From the NCBI RefSeq assembly GCF_902141845.1, contig NZ_CABFPH010000014.1, positions 17,308-81,307 on the forward strand: a DNA stretch of 64,000 nucleotides. Reading direction: 5' to 3'. The notes under the pieces are model-generated. The model did no database searches and was not told where the DNA came from. It saw only the letters and a program-made list of their open reading frames with translations. The position numbers and the translations under genes are program-made. The stretch is from Methylobacterium symbioticum (GTDB lineage Bacteria > Pseudomonadota > Alphaproteobacteria > Rhizobiales > Beijerinckiaceae). Position 1 is the first letter of the stretch. The number at the start of each line of letters is the position of its first letter. Shown one piece after another: positions 17,407 to 25,334 of this stretch.

Positions 17407-17970
17407 TCAGCGGATGACGAGCGCCTCGATCCAGCGGGCGCCTGGAACAATGTCCGCACGGGCAGCCTGATCGAACGGGGGCACGGAGGGATCCTGAGGC
17501 GGGGCCGCGATGTCGTTGAGATCCACCGCCATCGGCCTTCCAACCAGCCCGTCCTCCGTTTTCTGAAGAGCGTAGTAGAGGCCGTTGCTCAACTTGGCTC
17601 CGTAGTCGGCCGGCGCCTTGTAGAGGAAGAGCAGGGCGTGCTCCAGCCACGCATAATCGCCCGGCCGGACCGTTCCCGGGTTCGCGTAGGGATAGGGAAC
17701 GTGGCACTGGACCTCGGGCCCCTCGACGCATTTGAACTCGCGCATCGACAGGAAGAAGTCCTTGAACTTCGTCCGGTCGAGGGTGACGACGAACCGCGTG
17801 GCGTCCGGCCCTGGGGTGAACGTCACGGTGCCGATTGGAATGGACGTACCGTCGCGAGTGCGTAGCTCAAGCTGCTTCGTGCCGACCAATTCCCAAGCCT
17901 GCGCCGGACCTGCAATCCCGAGAAGGATGGCAGCGTAGAGCAGGCAGGTTCGAAGACGGTAGGGTCGCAT
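17407..17970 (-). CDS. exported protein of unknown function in the thiol-redox operon
   Basis: 187 residues from the ATG at 17968-17970, chosen because it starts a clear Sec leader (LLYAAILLGIAGPAQA); the longer frame would overlap the soxV gene. The mature part is soluble with two cysteines (FKCVEGPEVQCHVP) and a repeated aromatic pattern (PGDYAWLEHALLFLY). I do not recognise a named family. It is the last gene of the operon pentapeptide-thioredoxin-CcdA-this gene and is convergent with the sox operon, so a role in Sox maturation is possible. Confidence 0.7.
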   Translation of the reverse strand: MRPYRLRTCLLYAAILLGIAGPAQAWELVGTKQLELRTRDGTSIPIGTVTFTPGPDATRFVVTLDRTKFKDFFLSMREFKCVEGPEVQCHVPYPYANPGTVRPGDYAWLEHALLFLYKAPADYGAKLSNGLYYALQKTEDGLVGRPMAVDLNDIAAPPQDPSVPPFDQAARADIVPGARWIEALVIR

Positions 17971-18002
17971 GGGGCGGGCTTTGGAGGCAGACGCTATCGA
18001 GG

Positions 18003-18722
18003 TCACAGGCGGGTCGTCAGGTTGGTGAGCCAAGCCGGCGAAGCGTTGACCAGGACGGTCTCCGCGGCCTTGTCGTAGCCCGTGGCGATCATCAGGCCGG
18101 TGGCCACGAGGATGGCGCCCAGGGCGACCTTCAGCCCTTTGCCGAGCCCCATCATCCGGTCGCGCCAGCGTATCAGCACCTCGCGGGACAGCGTGCCGAG
18201 GAGCAGGAGTGGCAGGGCGGCGCCGAGGCCGAACAGAAGCATCGTCGTTGCCACCGAACCCAGGTCTCGCCCCTGCGAGGCGAGGAGGGACGCGGCCCCG
18301 AGGGTCGGCCCGACGCAGGGGCTCCAGACCGCGCCGAGCAGCAGCCCGACGCCGAACTGTCCCAGAAGCCCGGTGGTCGAGAAGCCACCGAACCGGCTCT
18401 CGGTCCAGTTGCTCACCGGGCCGGCGGCCACAGCAAGCCGGGTCTGGGCGGCCGGAACCATCAGGACGAGCCCGATCAGGACCAGCATGATGGCCGCCAC
18501 GGTGCGGAAGACATCGGCGTCGAGGCCGAGGGCGAACCCTACGGTCGCTACGAACAGCCCGATGGCCACGAAGGACACCGCGAGGCCGGCGGCCAGGGCA
18601 GCGGGGCCGAGCCTGTGTTCCGATGCCGCCGCGCCCAGGACCAGCGGCAGCAAGGGCAACACGCAGGGCGACATCACCGAGAGGATGCCGGCGAGGAACG
18701 CGAGGCCGAACGTCGTGGCCAT
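18003..18722 (-). CDS. soxV: CcdA/SoxV-type thiol-disulfide transmembrane protein
   Basis: 239 residues, about six membrane helices. The two redox cysteines lie in SVMSPCVLPLLPL and WSPCVGPTLGAA, the hallmark of CcdA/DsbD-beta proteins. The ATG at 18720-18722 begins with the first helix (MATTFGLAFLAG); the longer frame adds an Arg-rich stretch and was dropped. It carries reducing equivalents across the inner membrane to the periplasmic thioredoxins encoded next to it and by soxW/soxS. soxV is the usual name in Sox loci. Confidence 0.82.
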   Translation of the reverse strand: MATTFGLAFLAGILSVMSPCVLPLLPLVLGAAASEHRLGPAALAAGLAVSFVAIGLFVATVGFALGLDADVFRTVAAIMLVLIGLVLMVPAAQTRLAVAAGPVSNWTESRFGGFSTTGLLGQFGVGLLLGAVWSPCVGPTLGAASLLASQGRDLGSVATTMLLFGLGAALPLLLLGTLSREVLIRWRDRMMGLGKGLKVALGAILVATGLMIATGYDKAAETVLVNASPAWLTNLTTRL

Positions 18723-18729
18723 GGCCGAC

Positions 18730-19119
18730 CTACAAAGCCTTCTCGACAGCGCCCTCGATCCACTCCGGCTGGGTGTCGCCGACCGAGCGCCCCGTCTCCT
18801 TCTCACCCTTGAAGGTGATCAGGGTGCTCTGCGTCGTCACACCGAACCGCTTCAGCACGTCTTTGCGGCTGTCGAAATCGACGTCGAACACCTGCAGGTC
18901 CTTGAACCGGGGTTGGGCTTCCAGCTTAGCGAGGATCGGCTTCTGCGACGCGCAGACGGTGCACCAGGGCGCGGTGACATGGACGAGGATCGGCTTGCCC
19001 GCCTTCTGGGCCGCCTCAAAGGCTTCAGGGGTGAAGACGGCCTCGGCGGCATTCGCAGCGGTACCGAACAGCAGGGGAGCGGCGGCCAGGGCGCCGAGCA
19101 GGAAGCGACGGGTGGTCAT
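18730..19119 (-). CDS. periplasmic thioredoxin-family protein
   Basis: 129 residues. Leader (MTTRRFLLGALAAAPLLFG...ANA), then a thioredoxin fold with the active site TAPWCTVCASQKP and the cis-region VTTQSTLITFKG, in which the usual Pro is not obvious. It is 7 bases upstream of the CcdA/SoxV gene, its likely electron donor. It may serve the SoxYZ cysteine or cytochrome c maturation. Confidence 0.82.
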   Translation of the reverse strand: MTTRRFLLGALAAAPLLFGTAANAAEAVFTPEAFEAAQKAGKPILVHVTAPWCTVCASQKPILAKLEAQPRFKDLQVFDVDFDSRKDVLKRFGVTTQSTLITFKGEKETGRSVGDTQPEWIEGAVEKAL

Positions 19120-19162
19120 GGGCTGTCTGGGTCCTTGTGATGGGTCGAGGCTTACGGGCGGC

Positions 19163-19963
19163 TCAATTGGTTGCCTGGGTGACGGCGCGGTCTACGTTCA
19201 CGCGCTCGGCCCAGTCCTTGGCCTCGGACTGACCCTTGAGGTCGATCAGCCGGGCACCGCTGACGTCGACGTTCTTAAAGTCTGCTCCTGTGACCGTCGC
19301 GCCGGTCAGGTTGGCCCCGGACAGGTCCGAGCCCATCAACACCACGTCGGTGAGGTTGGCATCCTTCAAGTTGGCGTATTCGAGCCGCGACCGGCCGAGG
19401 TTGGCACCCTTCAGGTTGGCGCCGGAGAGGTTCACCGACACGAACACGGCCCGCATCAGGCCCATGGACTGGTTCTTGATGTCGGCGCCCCCCCTGAGGT
19501 CGACCAGCGTGGCGCCGCTCATGTTGGCGCCCTTGAAGTCGCCAATGGGCATGGACCGGCTGAGGTCCGCGCCGCTGAGGTTGGCGTCGCGGGCGGTGAT
19601 GCCGAACATTTTCGTGTCCACGAGCTTGGCGCCGGACAGGTCGGCCTTCAGCAGCCATGCCTGTTCGAGGTTCGCGCCGCTGAGGTCGGCGCCGCGCAAA
19701 TTGACCTTGTTCAGGCGGGCGGTCCGCAGGTTTGCGCCCCGGAGGTACAGCCCGGAGAGGTCGAGGCCAGACAGGGACTTGTCGTGCAGGTCGACCGGCT
19801 TGCCGTCCGCGGCCTTGATCAGCGCCTCGACGTCGGCGCGGCTCATCTCGGCCTTGATCATGGCGGGCGAGGACATGTCGGCCCCGAGCAGGAGGTCCTG
19901 TTCGGCCGCGGCGGGGCCGGCGGCGAGTACGGCGAGCATGAAGCTCAGGGCGAGGCGGTGCAT
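19163..19963 (-). CDS. exported pentapeptide-repeat protein
   Basis: 266 residues with a Sec leader (ALSFMLAVLAAGPAAAE). From about residue 50 to 245 the sequence is almost entirely A(D/N)Lxx-type repeats (for example LSGLDLSGLYLRGANL), which fold into a right-handed quadrilateral beta-helix. It is the first gene of the leftward operon ending in the soxV and exported-protein genes. The family has no single function; here a structural or protein-docking role in the periplasm is a guess. Confidence 0.85.
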   Translation of the reverse strand: MHRLALSFMLAVLAAGPAAAEQDLLLGADMSSPAMIKAEMSRADVEALIKAADGKPVDLHDKSLSGLDLSGLYLRGANLRTARLNKVNLRGADLSGANLEQAWLLKADLSGAKLVDTKMFGITARDANLSGADLSRSMPIGDFKGANMSGATLVDLRGGADIKNQSMGLMRAVFVSVNLSGANLKGANLGRSRLEYANLKDANLTDVVLMGSDLSGANLTGATVTGADFKNVDVSGARLIDLKGQSEAKDWAERVNVDRAVTQATN

Positions 19964-20052
19964 CGGTTCACTCCCGGTGGGCGCCGCGCATGGCGGATGC
20001 CCTTATCGTGTTCTTTGTGATGCGATGCTATGCCGGGCCGCTGCACCCGGTC

Positions 20053-20068
20053 GGTGACCCAGGTCACA
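20053..20068. promoter_or_regulatory. CRP/FNR-type half-palindrome GGTGA-N6-TCACA
   Basis: GGTGA-cccagg-TCACA differs from the TGTGA-N6-TCACA consensus by one base and is part of a longer symmetric core GTGACC-ca-GGTCAC. It lies in the 185-base gap between the pentapeptide gene (leftward) and a Crp/Fnr-family gene (rightward), about 80 bases upstream of the latter, so autoregulation or control of the thiol operon is likely. Confidence 0.6.
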
Positions 20069-20148
20069 CAAGTCCGGCGCGGCGGGAGAAAAACGCAACG
20101 CGAGCCGGACGATCAGCCCGTCGTCATGGCCGGGGGGACTACGCCGCC

Positions 20149-20823
20149 ATGACGGATGCCCAGAAGGTCGAGCGATGGATCGACCGGTTTCCGCTCCTGC
20201 AGGCGCTCAGCCCAGCGCACCTCCAGATCGCCCGGGGAACTGTGCATTTTCCGGTACTGGACGCGGGCGCCATCGCCTACGAACTCGATGGCGAGTGCGC
20301 CAACTACCTGATGTGTCTGGAGGGCCGTACGCGCATCTTCCGGATGTCTGAAGGCGGGCGCGAGGTGCTGATCTACAAAGTCGGGCCGGGCGGCACCTGC
20401 GCCCTGACCACACAGTGCCTCCTCTCCGGCGGCAACTTTCCGGCGCAAAGCATCGCCGAGGAGCGGACCGAACTGGCGGCTCTGCCGGTGAGCACGTTCC
20501 AACACCTGATGGGCGAGAGCGCCGCGTTCCGCAGCTTCGTCATGGATGACTATACGCGGTTGATGTCCGGCCTATTCACGCTGATCGACGAGGTCGCGTT
20601 TGCCCCGCTCAAGCAGCGCCTCGCGCAACGGCTTCTGGCCGAGGCGGACCCGCGTGGGGTGGCCTCGGTAACCCATCAGAAGCTCGCGGATGACATCGGC
20701 AGCGTGCGCGAGGTCGTGAGCCGCATCCTGGGGCAATGGGCCGAGGCCGGCCTGATCGAGGTCCGGCGCGGCGCGGTCGAGATCGTCGACCGCCCAAACT
20801 TGGAGGCCGCCGGTCGCAAGTGA
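20149..20823 (+). CDS. Crp/Fnr-family transcriptional regulator
   Basis: 224 residues. The start is the ATG at 20149 with a GGGGGG-type site; an upstream extension of 53 codons covers the operator and was dropped. The cyclic-nucleotide-binding fold spans about residues 10-130, with RTRIFRMSEGGREVLIYKVGPG, followed by the dimer helix and a C-terminal helix-turn-helix (LADDIGSVREVVSRIL). The N-terminal cysteine cluster of FNR is absent; the only nearby pair is CANYLMC. Convergent with the second sulfur operon, which it may control. Confidence 0.85.
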   Translation: MTDAQKVERWIDRFPLLQALSPAHLQIARGTVHFPVLDAGAIAYELDGECANYLMCLEGRTRIFRMSEGGREVLIYKVGPGGTCALTTQCLLSGGNFPAQSIAEERTELAALPVSTFQHLMGESAAFRSFVMDDYTRLMSGLFTLIDEVAFAPLKQRLAQRLLAEADPRGVASVTHQKLADDIGSVREVVSRILGQWAEAGLIEVRRGAVEIVDRPNLEAAGRK

Positions 20824-20852
20824 CCTGCGGCCTGTCGGCTTGCCAGTCCCGA

Positions 20853-21239
20853 TCAGGCTGGCTCGACGGTGCCGCCGGCCTTCGCCATCGCGGGGAAGCC
20901 GCCCGCGACATGGGCGACCGGTCCGAGGCCCATGTCGTTCAGGGTCTTGGCTGCCAGGGCCGAACGGTTGCCGGAGCCGCAGTAGAGCACCAGGCACTTG
21001 CCTTCGCCGAGCTCGGCCCGGTGGGTCGGGCTCGCGGGGTCGGCCTGGAACTCCAGGAAGCCGCGGGGCACGTGGACGGCGCCGGCGATCCTGCCGGTCT
21101 TGGCCAACTCCTCGCCCTCGCGCACGTCGACGAGCACCGAGCCCGGCTGGCCCAGGCGCGCCAGCGCCTCCGCGGCCGACAGGGTCTCCACCTCCCGGTT
21201 GGCCTGCGCCACCAGGTCCTTCGCGCTGATCGTGGTCAT
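20853..21239 (-). CDS. rhodanese-domain sulfurtransferase
   Basis: 128 residues forming one rhodanese domain, with the active-site loop LVLYCGSGNRSALA (catalytic Cys near residue 87) and the conserved VLVDVREGEEL and GRIAGAVHVPRG. The ATG at 21237-21239 is used; the longer frame runs back into the MBL gene. It is the last gene of the five-gene sulfur operon and probably moves sulfane sulfur between persulfide carriers. Confidence 0.9.
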   Translation of the reverse strand: MTTISAKDLVAQANREVETLSAAEALARLGQPGSVLVDVREGEELAKTGRIAGAVHVPRGFLEFQADPASPTHRAELGEGKCLVLYCGSGNRSALAAKTLNDMGLGPVAHVAGGFPAMAKAGGTVEPA

Positions 21240-21250
21240 GGTCACCTCCG

Positions 21251-22162
21251 TCAATCGCCCCACGCCGCACCGTCGAGGGAGTCGAGCGGGATCTTCAGGT
21301 AGCGGCGGCCGTTCGCCTCGGGCTCGGGCAGGCGCCCGCCGCGGATGTTCACCTGCAGGGAGTGCAGGATGAGCTTCGGCATCGGCAGTTCGCGGTCCCG
21401 GGCCTCGCGCATCGCCACGAACGCCTCCTCGGTCGGTGTCTCGACGAGGTGCGGGTTCTCGCTCCGCTGCCGGGCGACCGTGCTCTCCCAGGCCGCCGCC
21501 CGGCCGCCCGGGCGGTAGTCGTGCCCGGTGAACAGCCGCGTGTCGTCCGGCAGGGCCATGATGCGCCGGATGCTGCGCCACAGCGCGTGCGCGTTGCCGC
21601 CGGGGAAGTCGGCCCGCGCCGAGCCGCTGTCGGGCATGAACAGGGTGTCGTGGATGAAGGCGGCGTCGCCGATCCGATAGGCGATGGAGGCCAGGGTGTG
21701 GCCCGGCGTGAACATCACCTCGACTTCGAGGTCGCCGATCCGGAAGCGCTCGCCGTCGGCGAAGAGCCGGGACCACTGCGAACCGTCCGTCCGGAACGTG
21801 TCCGGCAGGTTGTACAGCCCCTTCCAGAGCCGCTGCACGTCGATGACCTTCTCGCCGATGGCGGTCGGGACGCCCGTCCGGTCGTGGAGGTAACCTGCCG
21901 CCGAGAAGTGGTCGGCGTGCGGGTGCGTGTCGAGGATCCACTCCAACTCGTAGCCCTCCCGCTCGATATGGGCGAGCAGGGCATCGGCGGAGCGGGTCGC
22001 GGTCGCGCCGGACTTCGGGTCGAAGTCGAGGACCGGGTCGATGATCGCGCAGCGCTTCGTCGCGGGGTCCGCGACGACGTACTGGATGCTCCCGGTCGGC
22101 TCGTCGTGGAAGCCGGTCACGATGGGATGCCCGCGCAGGGCTCCGGCGGTCTGGTTCGACAT
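21251..22162 (-). CDS. MBL-fold persulfide dioxygenase-like hydrolase, second copy
   Basis: 303 residues. Metal motif LDTHPHADHFSA, then MFTPGHTLASIAYRIG, FIHDTLFMPDSGSARADFPGG and FTGHDYRPGGR. It parallels the copy at 6218-7117 along its length, including the C-terminal LQVNIRGGRLP. The start ATG at 22160-22162 follows a GGAGGAGAT site. It stands between TauE and rhodanese genes, so the operon encodes import, oxidation and export of sulfur intermediates. Confidence 0.87.
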   Translation of the reverse strand: MSNQTAGALRGHPIVTGFHDEPTGSIQYVVADPATKRCAIIDPVLDFDPKSGATATRSADALLAHIEREGYELEWILDTHPHADHFSAAGYLHDRTGVPTAIGEKVIDVQRLWKGLYNLPDTFRTDGSQWSRLFADGERFRIGDLEVEVMFTPGHTLASIAYRIGDAAFIHDTLFMPDSGSARADFPGGNAHALWRSIRRIMALPDDTRLFTGHDYRPGGRAAAWESTVARQRSENPHLVETPTEEAFVAMREARDRELPMPKLILHSLQVNIRGGRLPEPEANGRRYLKIPLDSLDGAAWGD

Positions 22163-22182
22163 GGATCTCCTCCTGTCCGGGA

Positions 22183-22992
22183 TCAGGCGCTCAGGCCGAG
22201 GAGCGGCAGGGCCCCGCGGGCGACGACGTACAGGCCGACCAGGATGACGAGGCCGGCGAAGGTGACGGTCAGGGCGCGCTTGCGCCCGGCGAGGCGCTGG
22301 CCGAGCCTCGATCCGACGAGGCCCCCGAGCACGCCCCCCAGGATGAACAGCCCGGCGAGCGGCCAGTCGATCAGGCCGGAGGCGGCGTAGCTCGCTGCGG
22401 TCGCCGCCCCGAAGGCGCTGACCGCGACCAGCGAGGTGCCGATGGCCATGGGCAGCGGCATCGCCGTCGCCAGCATCAGGCCCGGCACGATCAGGAATCC
22501 CCCGCCGATGCCGAAGAAGCCGGAGAACAGGCCGACCGCGAGGCCGATGCCGAGGAGCCAAGGCAGGAGCACCGGCGCGCTGGCCTTGGTCAGGCGCACG
22601 TCCGGGTCGCCCTCGCCGCGTCGCTTGCGCAGCATCAGGCCCCCGACCACGAGCATGACGACCCCGAACAGGGCGAGCAGGCTCTTCCCGTCGACCGCCT
22701 TGGCGGCCGCCGAGCCGACGAGCGCGCCAAGGACCCCGGCGAGCGAGAACGCCGCCGCGCAACGCCACTTCACGTTCCCGGCTCGCCATTGCGGGACCAG
22801 GTTGCCCGCCGCGCTGACCGAGACCGCCAGGGCGCTGGTCCCGATGGCGACGTGGGGCGAGGACACGCCGACCACGTAGGTCAGCAGTGGGACCGCGAGG
22901 ATCGAGCCGCCCCCGCCGACGAGGCCGAGGATCACGCCCACGACCCCGCCCGAGCCGGCGGCGAGGCCGGATGTGAGGGGGCCGGGCATCAT
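22183..22992 (-). CDS. TauE/SafE-family permease, second copy
   Basis: 269 residues, about eight membrane helices. The duplicated half motifs are GLVGGGGSILAVPLL and GFFGIGGGFLIVPGLML. The start overlaps the stop of the upstream DUF6691/YedE half by four bases (ATGA), giving coupled translation. It is closely similar to the gene at 5108-5893 in motif order and length. Expected function: export of sulfite or a related anion. Confidence 0.87.
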   Translation of the reverse strand: MMPGPLTSGLAAGSGGVVGVILGLVGGGGSILAVPLLTYVVGVSSPHVAIGTSALAVSVSAAGNLVPQWRAGNVKWRCAAAFSLAGVLGALVGSAAAKAVDGKSLLALFGVVMLVVGGLMLRKRRGEGDPDVRLTKASAPVLLPWLLGIGLAVGLFSGFFGIGGGFLIVPGLMLATAMPLPMAIGTSLVAVSAFGAATAASYAASGLIDWPLAGLFILGGVLGGLVGSRLGQRLAGRKRALTVTFAGLVILVGLYVVARGALPLLGLSA

Positions 22993-23438
22993 GCGTCGGC
23001 TCCCAGCGCGGCGGTCGGCTTCAGGCGCGCCGCCGGCACCAGGCGGAACAGCAGCATGCCGGCGACCATCGCCGCCACGAAGGTCACGGCCTCGGCCGGG
23101 GCCACCGTCAGGATGGTGAGGGCGGGCCCGGGGCAGAGGCCGGCCAAGCCCCATCCGAGGCCGAAGATCGCGGCCCCGGCGAACAGGCGTCCGTCGAGGT
23201 CGCGCCGGGTCGGGACGTCGAGCCTGGGCGCGAGCAAAGGCCGTCCGCGCCGCCTCGCCAAGCGGTAGCCGGCGGCCGAGATTGCGACGGCGCCCGCCAT
23301 GACGAGGGCGAGGCTCGGGTCCCAGCGTCCGGTCACGTCGAGGAAGGCGAGGACCTTGGCCGGGTCGGCCATGCCCGAGACGAGGAGGCCGAGGCCGAAC
23401 AGGAGGCCGACGGCGAAGGCGGAGGCGGTCTTGGCCAT
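22989..23438 (-). CDS. YeeE/YedE half protein (DUF6691 type)
   Basis: 149 residues with four hydrophobic segments and the cysteine motif GLGWGLAGLCPGPALTIL. This corresponds to one half of the YeeE/YedE transporter fold. The complementary half is encoded immediately upstream (3-base gap), so the two probably form a heteromeric sulfur or thiosulfate channel. Confidence 0.85.
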   Translation of the reverse strand: MAKTASAFAVGLLFGLGLLVSGMADPAKVLAFLDVTGRWDPSLALVMAGAVAISAAGYRLARRRGRPLLAPRLDVPTRRDLDGRLFAGAAIFGLGWGLAGLCPGPALTILTVAPAEAVTFVAAMVAGMLLFRLVPAARLKPTAALGADA

Positions 23439-23441
23439 GGC

Positions 23442-23867
23442 TCAGGCTCCGACGAGATGGCGCATGACGAGGACGGTCAGGACGGCGACGGTCATGAAGA
23501 TGCCGGTCGCGGCCAGCGAGCGGGGCGAGCCGCGGCCGATGCCGCAGACTCCGTGGCCGCTGGTGCAGCCTGAGCCGAGGCGCGCGCCGAACCCGACCAG
23601 CAGGCCCGCGAGGATCAGCAGCGGGAATGACGCCTCGACCGTCACCGGCGGAAGGCTGCCCCCCAGGCCGGCATAGGCGAGTGGTGCGAGGACGAGGCCT
23701 GCCACGAAGGCCGCCCGCCAAGCGGTCTCACCCGAGGGCGGGGCCAGGATGCCGCCGAGGATGCCGCTGATGCCGGCGATGCGTCCGTTGAGGATGAGCA
23801 GCAGCGAGGCGGACCCGCCGATCATCGCTCCGCCGAGAATTGCGCTGACGGGGGTGAAGCCTTCCAT
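23442..23867 (-). CDS. YeeE/YedE half protein
   Basis: 141 residues from the ATG at 23865-23867; a TTG five codons earlier also opens the frame but adds nothing family-like. Four hydrophobic segments and the signature RLGSGCTSGHGVCGIGRGSP with the conserved cysteines of sulfur-importing YeeE proteins. First gene of the operon reading yeeE half, yedE half, tauE, MBL dioxygenase, rhodanese. The promoter region contains the dyad at 23954-23969. Confidence 0.85.
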   Translation of the reverse strand: MEGFTPVSAILGGAMIGGSASLLLILNGRIAGISGILGGILAPPSGETAWRAAFVAGLVLAPLAYAGLGGSLPPVTVEASFPLLILAGLLVGFGARLGSGCTSGHGVCGIGRGSPRSLAATGIFMTVAVLTVLVMRHLVGA

Positions 23868-23953
23868 CTCAATCTGTCCCAAAGTGCGGTCCGGGAAGCG
23901 CCCGGTCCGGCCGCGGGGACTACTGCCCCACGCAAAACATTAGATGACACTCA

Positions 23954-23969
23954 ATTAGCATCTTCTAAT
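23954..23969. promoter_or_regulatory. candidate ArsR operator ATTAG-N6-CTAAT
   Basis: ATTAG-catctt-CTAAT is a perfect 5-N6-5 inverted repeat in a local AT-rich patch, inside a wider dyad cattaga (23938-23944) with tctaatg (23964-23970). It lies about 90 bases upstream of the second sulfur operon. Almost the same element precedes the arsR gene at 29860-30183, pointing to that regulator. Confidence 0.6.
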
Positions 23970-24073
23970 GTAATGACAAGCGGAAAGATGGTCCGGCGGA
24001 CAAGCGCCCTAGAGTCAGGTGCGGCGGCACACGATCAGGTCTTCGCGGTCGATTGCCGAAGCGGTGTAAGGCC

Positions 24074-24541
24074 TCAGGGGTGGATGTATGCGAACCCCAT
24101 GGCCTGCAGGCGCGCCAGTTCGGCGACGCCGCTCGGCACGAGGTCGTCCTCGCCGACGCCGTACAGGGTGGTGCGGTCTATCTTCCGCTCGCGCAGGGTG
24201 TTGGCGCAGACCAGGAACCGCACACCCATCCCCTTGAGGGCGTCGATGCGGCCGGCGAGTTCTTTGTCGTTCGCGGCCGACTGGAAGAGGCCGACGCCGT
24301 AACCGAGGCTCACCACGCGGATCTCGACATGCGCCTTGCCCACGGCCTCGACGTGGTTGCGCAGGTTGGCGAGCAGGCGCTTGAAGTAGGCTGCTTCGTC
24401 CGGACCGCTTCCGCCATTGTGGTAGACCACCTTCTGGTCGGCGTAGTAGCCGGCCGGCGCCTCCGAGCCGGCACGAACCGTTCCGATGCCCATCGTCGCG
24501 AGGACGACCGCCAGCGCCAGGCTCCTAAAGACCGTCGTCAT
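24074..24541 (-). CDS. exported DsrE-family protein
   Basis: 155 residues with a Sec leader (SLALAVVLATMGIGTVRAG). The mature part has the DsrE fold pattern: KVVYHNGGSGPDEAAYFKRL, VEIRVVSLGYGVGLF, then RFLVCANTLRERKID with the family cysteine. The start overlaps the L,D-transpeptidase end by 17 bases; it is the last gene of the dsbD operon. A sulfane-sulfur carrier role is inferred from the family and the location. Confidence 0.78.
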   Translation of the reverse strand: MTTVFRSLALAVVLATMGIGTVRAGSEAPAGYYADQKVVYHNGGSGPDEAAYFKRLLANLRNHVEAVGKAHVEIRVVSLGYGVGLFQSAANDKELAGRIDALKGMGVRFLVCANTLRERKIDRTTLYGVGEDDLVPSGVAELARLQAMGFAYIHP

Positions 24542-25334
24542 CCGCCACTCCGTCGTCCGTCAGGGGTTCGGGCGCCTCCGAGGCGCCGCGGGATAGGTCG
24601 TCGAGGCGCGCACGGTCGAGGCTGCCGGTCGTCTCCGGCGCGGCCGGCCGCGCGGCCTGGGCGGTGCCGTGCGACCCAAGCACGACGACCTTCGTGCCCG
24701 TAGGTACGCGGCGGTGCAGGTCGATGACGTCCTGGTTGAGCATGCGGATGCACCCCGAGGACACCGCCTCGCCGATGCTCCAGGGCTCGGTGGTGCCGTG
24801 GATGCGGTAGAGCGTATCCTTGCCGTCCTTGAACAGGTAGAGCGCGCGGGCCCCGAGGGGATTGCGTGCGCCACCTGGCATCCCGCCGGCCCAGCGCCCG
24901 TTCCGCTCCGGGTCACGCCTGAGCATGTCGGGGGTCGGCGTCCAGCGCGGCCAGGACGCCTTGCGGGCGACAGTCGCCTCCCCGGTGAACTCGAAGCCGG
25001 CCTTGCCCACGCCGACCCCGTAGCGCATGGCCTTGCCGCCCTCCATGACGAGGTAGAGGAAGCGCCGGTAGGGGTCGACCACGAGCGTGCCCGGTGGCTG
25101 CTTGGTCGGATAGTCGACAACCTGGCGGACGTTGCGGGCCTTCAGGTCGCGTGGCTCGACCGCATCGACCGGGAACGGCTCGTCGGTGATGGCCGCGTAG
25201 CGACGAACGGCATCGGCCGGAAGGCGCGCCCCCGCCCCGGCGACCGGGCCGGGGGCGCCCATCGAGGCCGAGCAGGCTCCGACCCCCGCGGCGAGCGCGA
25301 GGAGCGCCGTTAGGCGCATCACCCGCCGCATCAC
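24525..25334 (-). CDS. L,D-transpeptidase (YkuD domain) lipoprotein
   Basis: 269 residues. A short leader ends in a lipobox-like GVGACS, so it is probably a lipoprotein. The YkuD catalytic motif is HGTTEPWSIG followed by VSSGCIRMLNQDV (His, Ser, Cys, Arg). The family forms 3-3 peptidoglycan cross-links or attaches outer membrane proteins. Its start overlaps the dsbA-like stop by four bases, so it is co-translated with a thiol-redox gene; its catalytic cysteine may depend on that pathway. Confidence 0.87.
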   Translation of the reverse strand: MMRRVMRLTALLALAAGVGACSASMGAPGPVAGAGARLPADAVRRYAAITDEPFPVDAVEPRDLKARNVRQVVDYPTKQPPGTLVVDPYRRFLYLVMEGGKAMRYGVGVGKAGFEFTGEATVARKASWPRWTPTPDMLRRDPERNGRWAGGMPGGARNPLGARALYLFKDGKDTLYRIHGTTEPWSIGEAVSSGCIRMLNQDVIDLHRRVPTGTKVVVLGSHGTAQAARPAAPETTGSLDRARLDDLSRGASEAPEPLTDDGVADDDGL

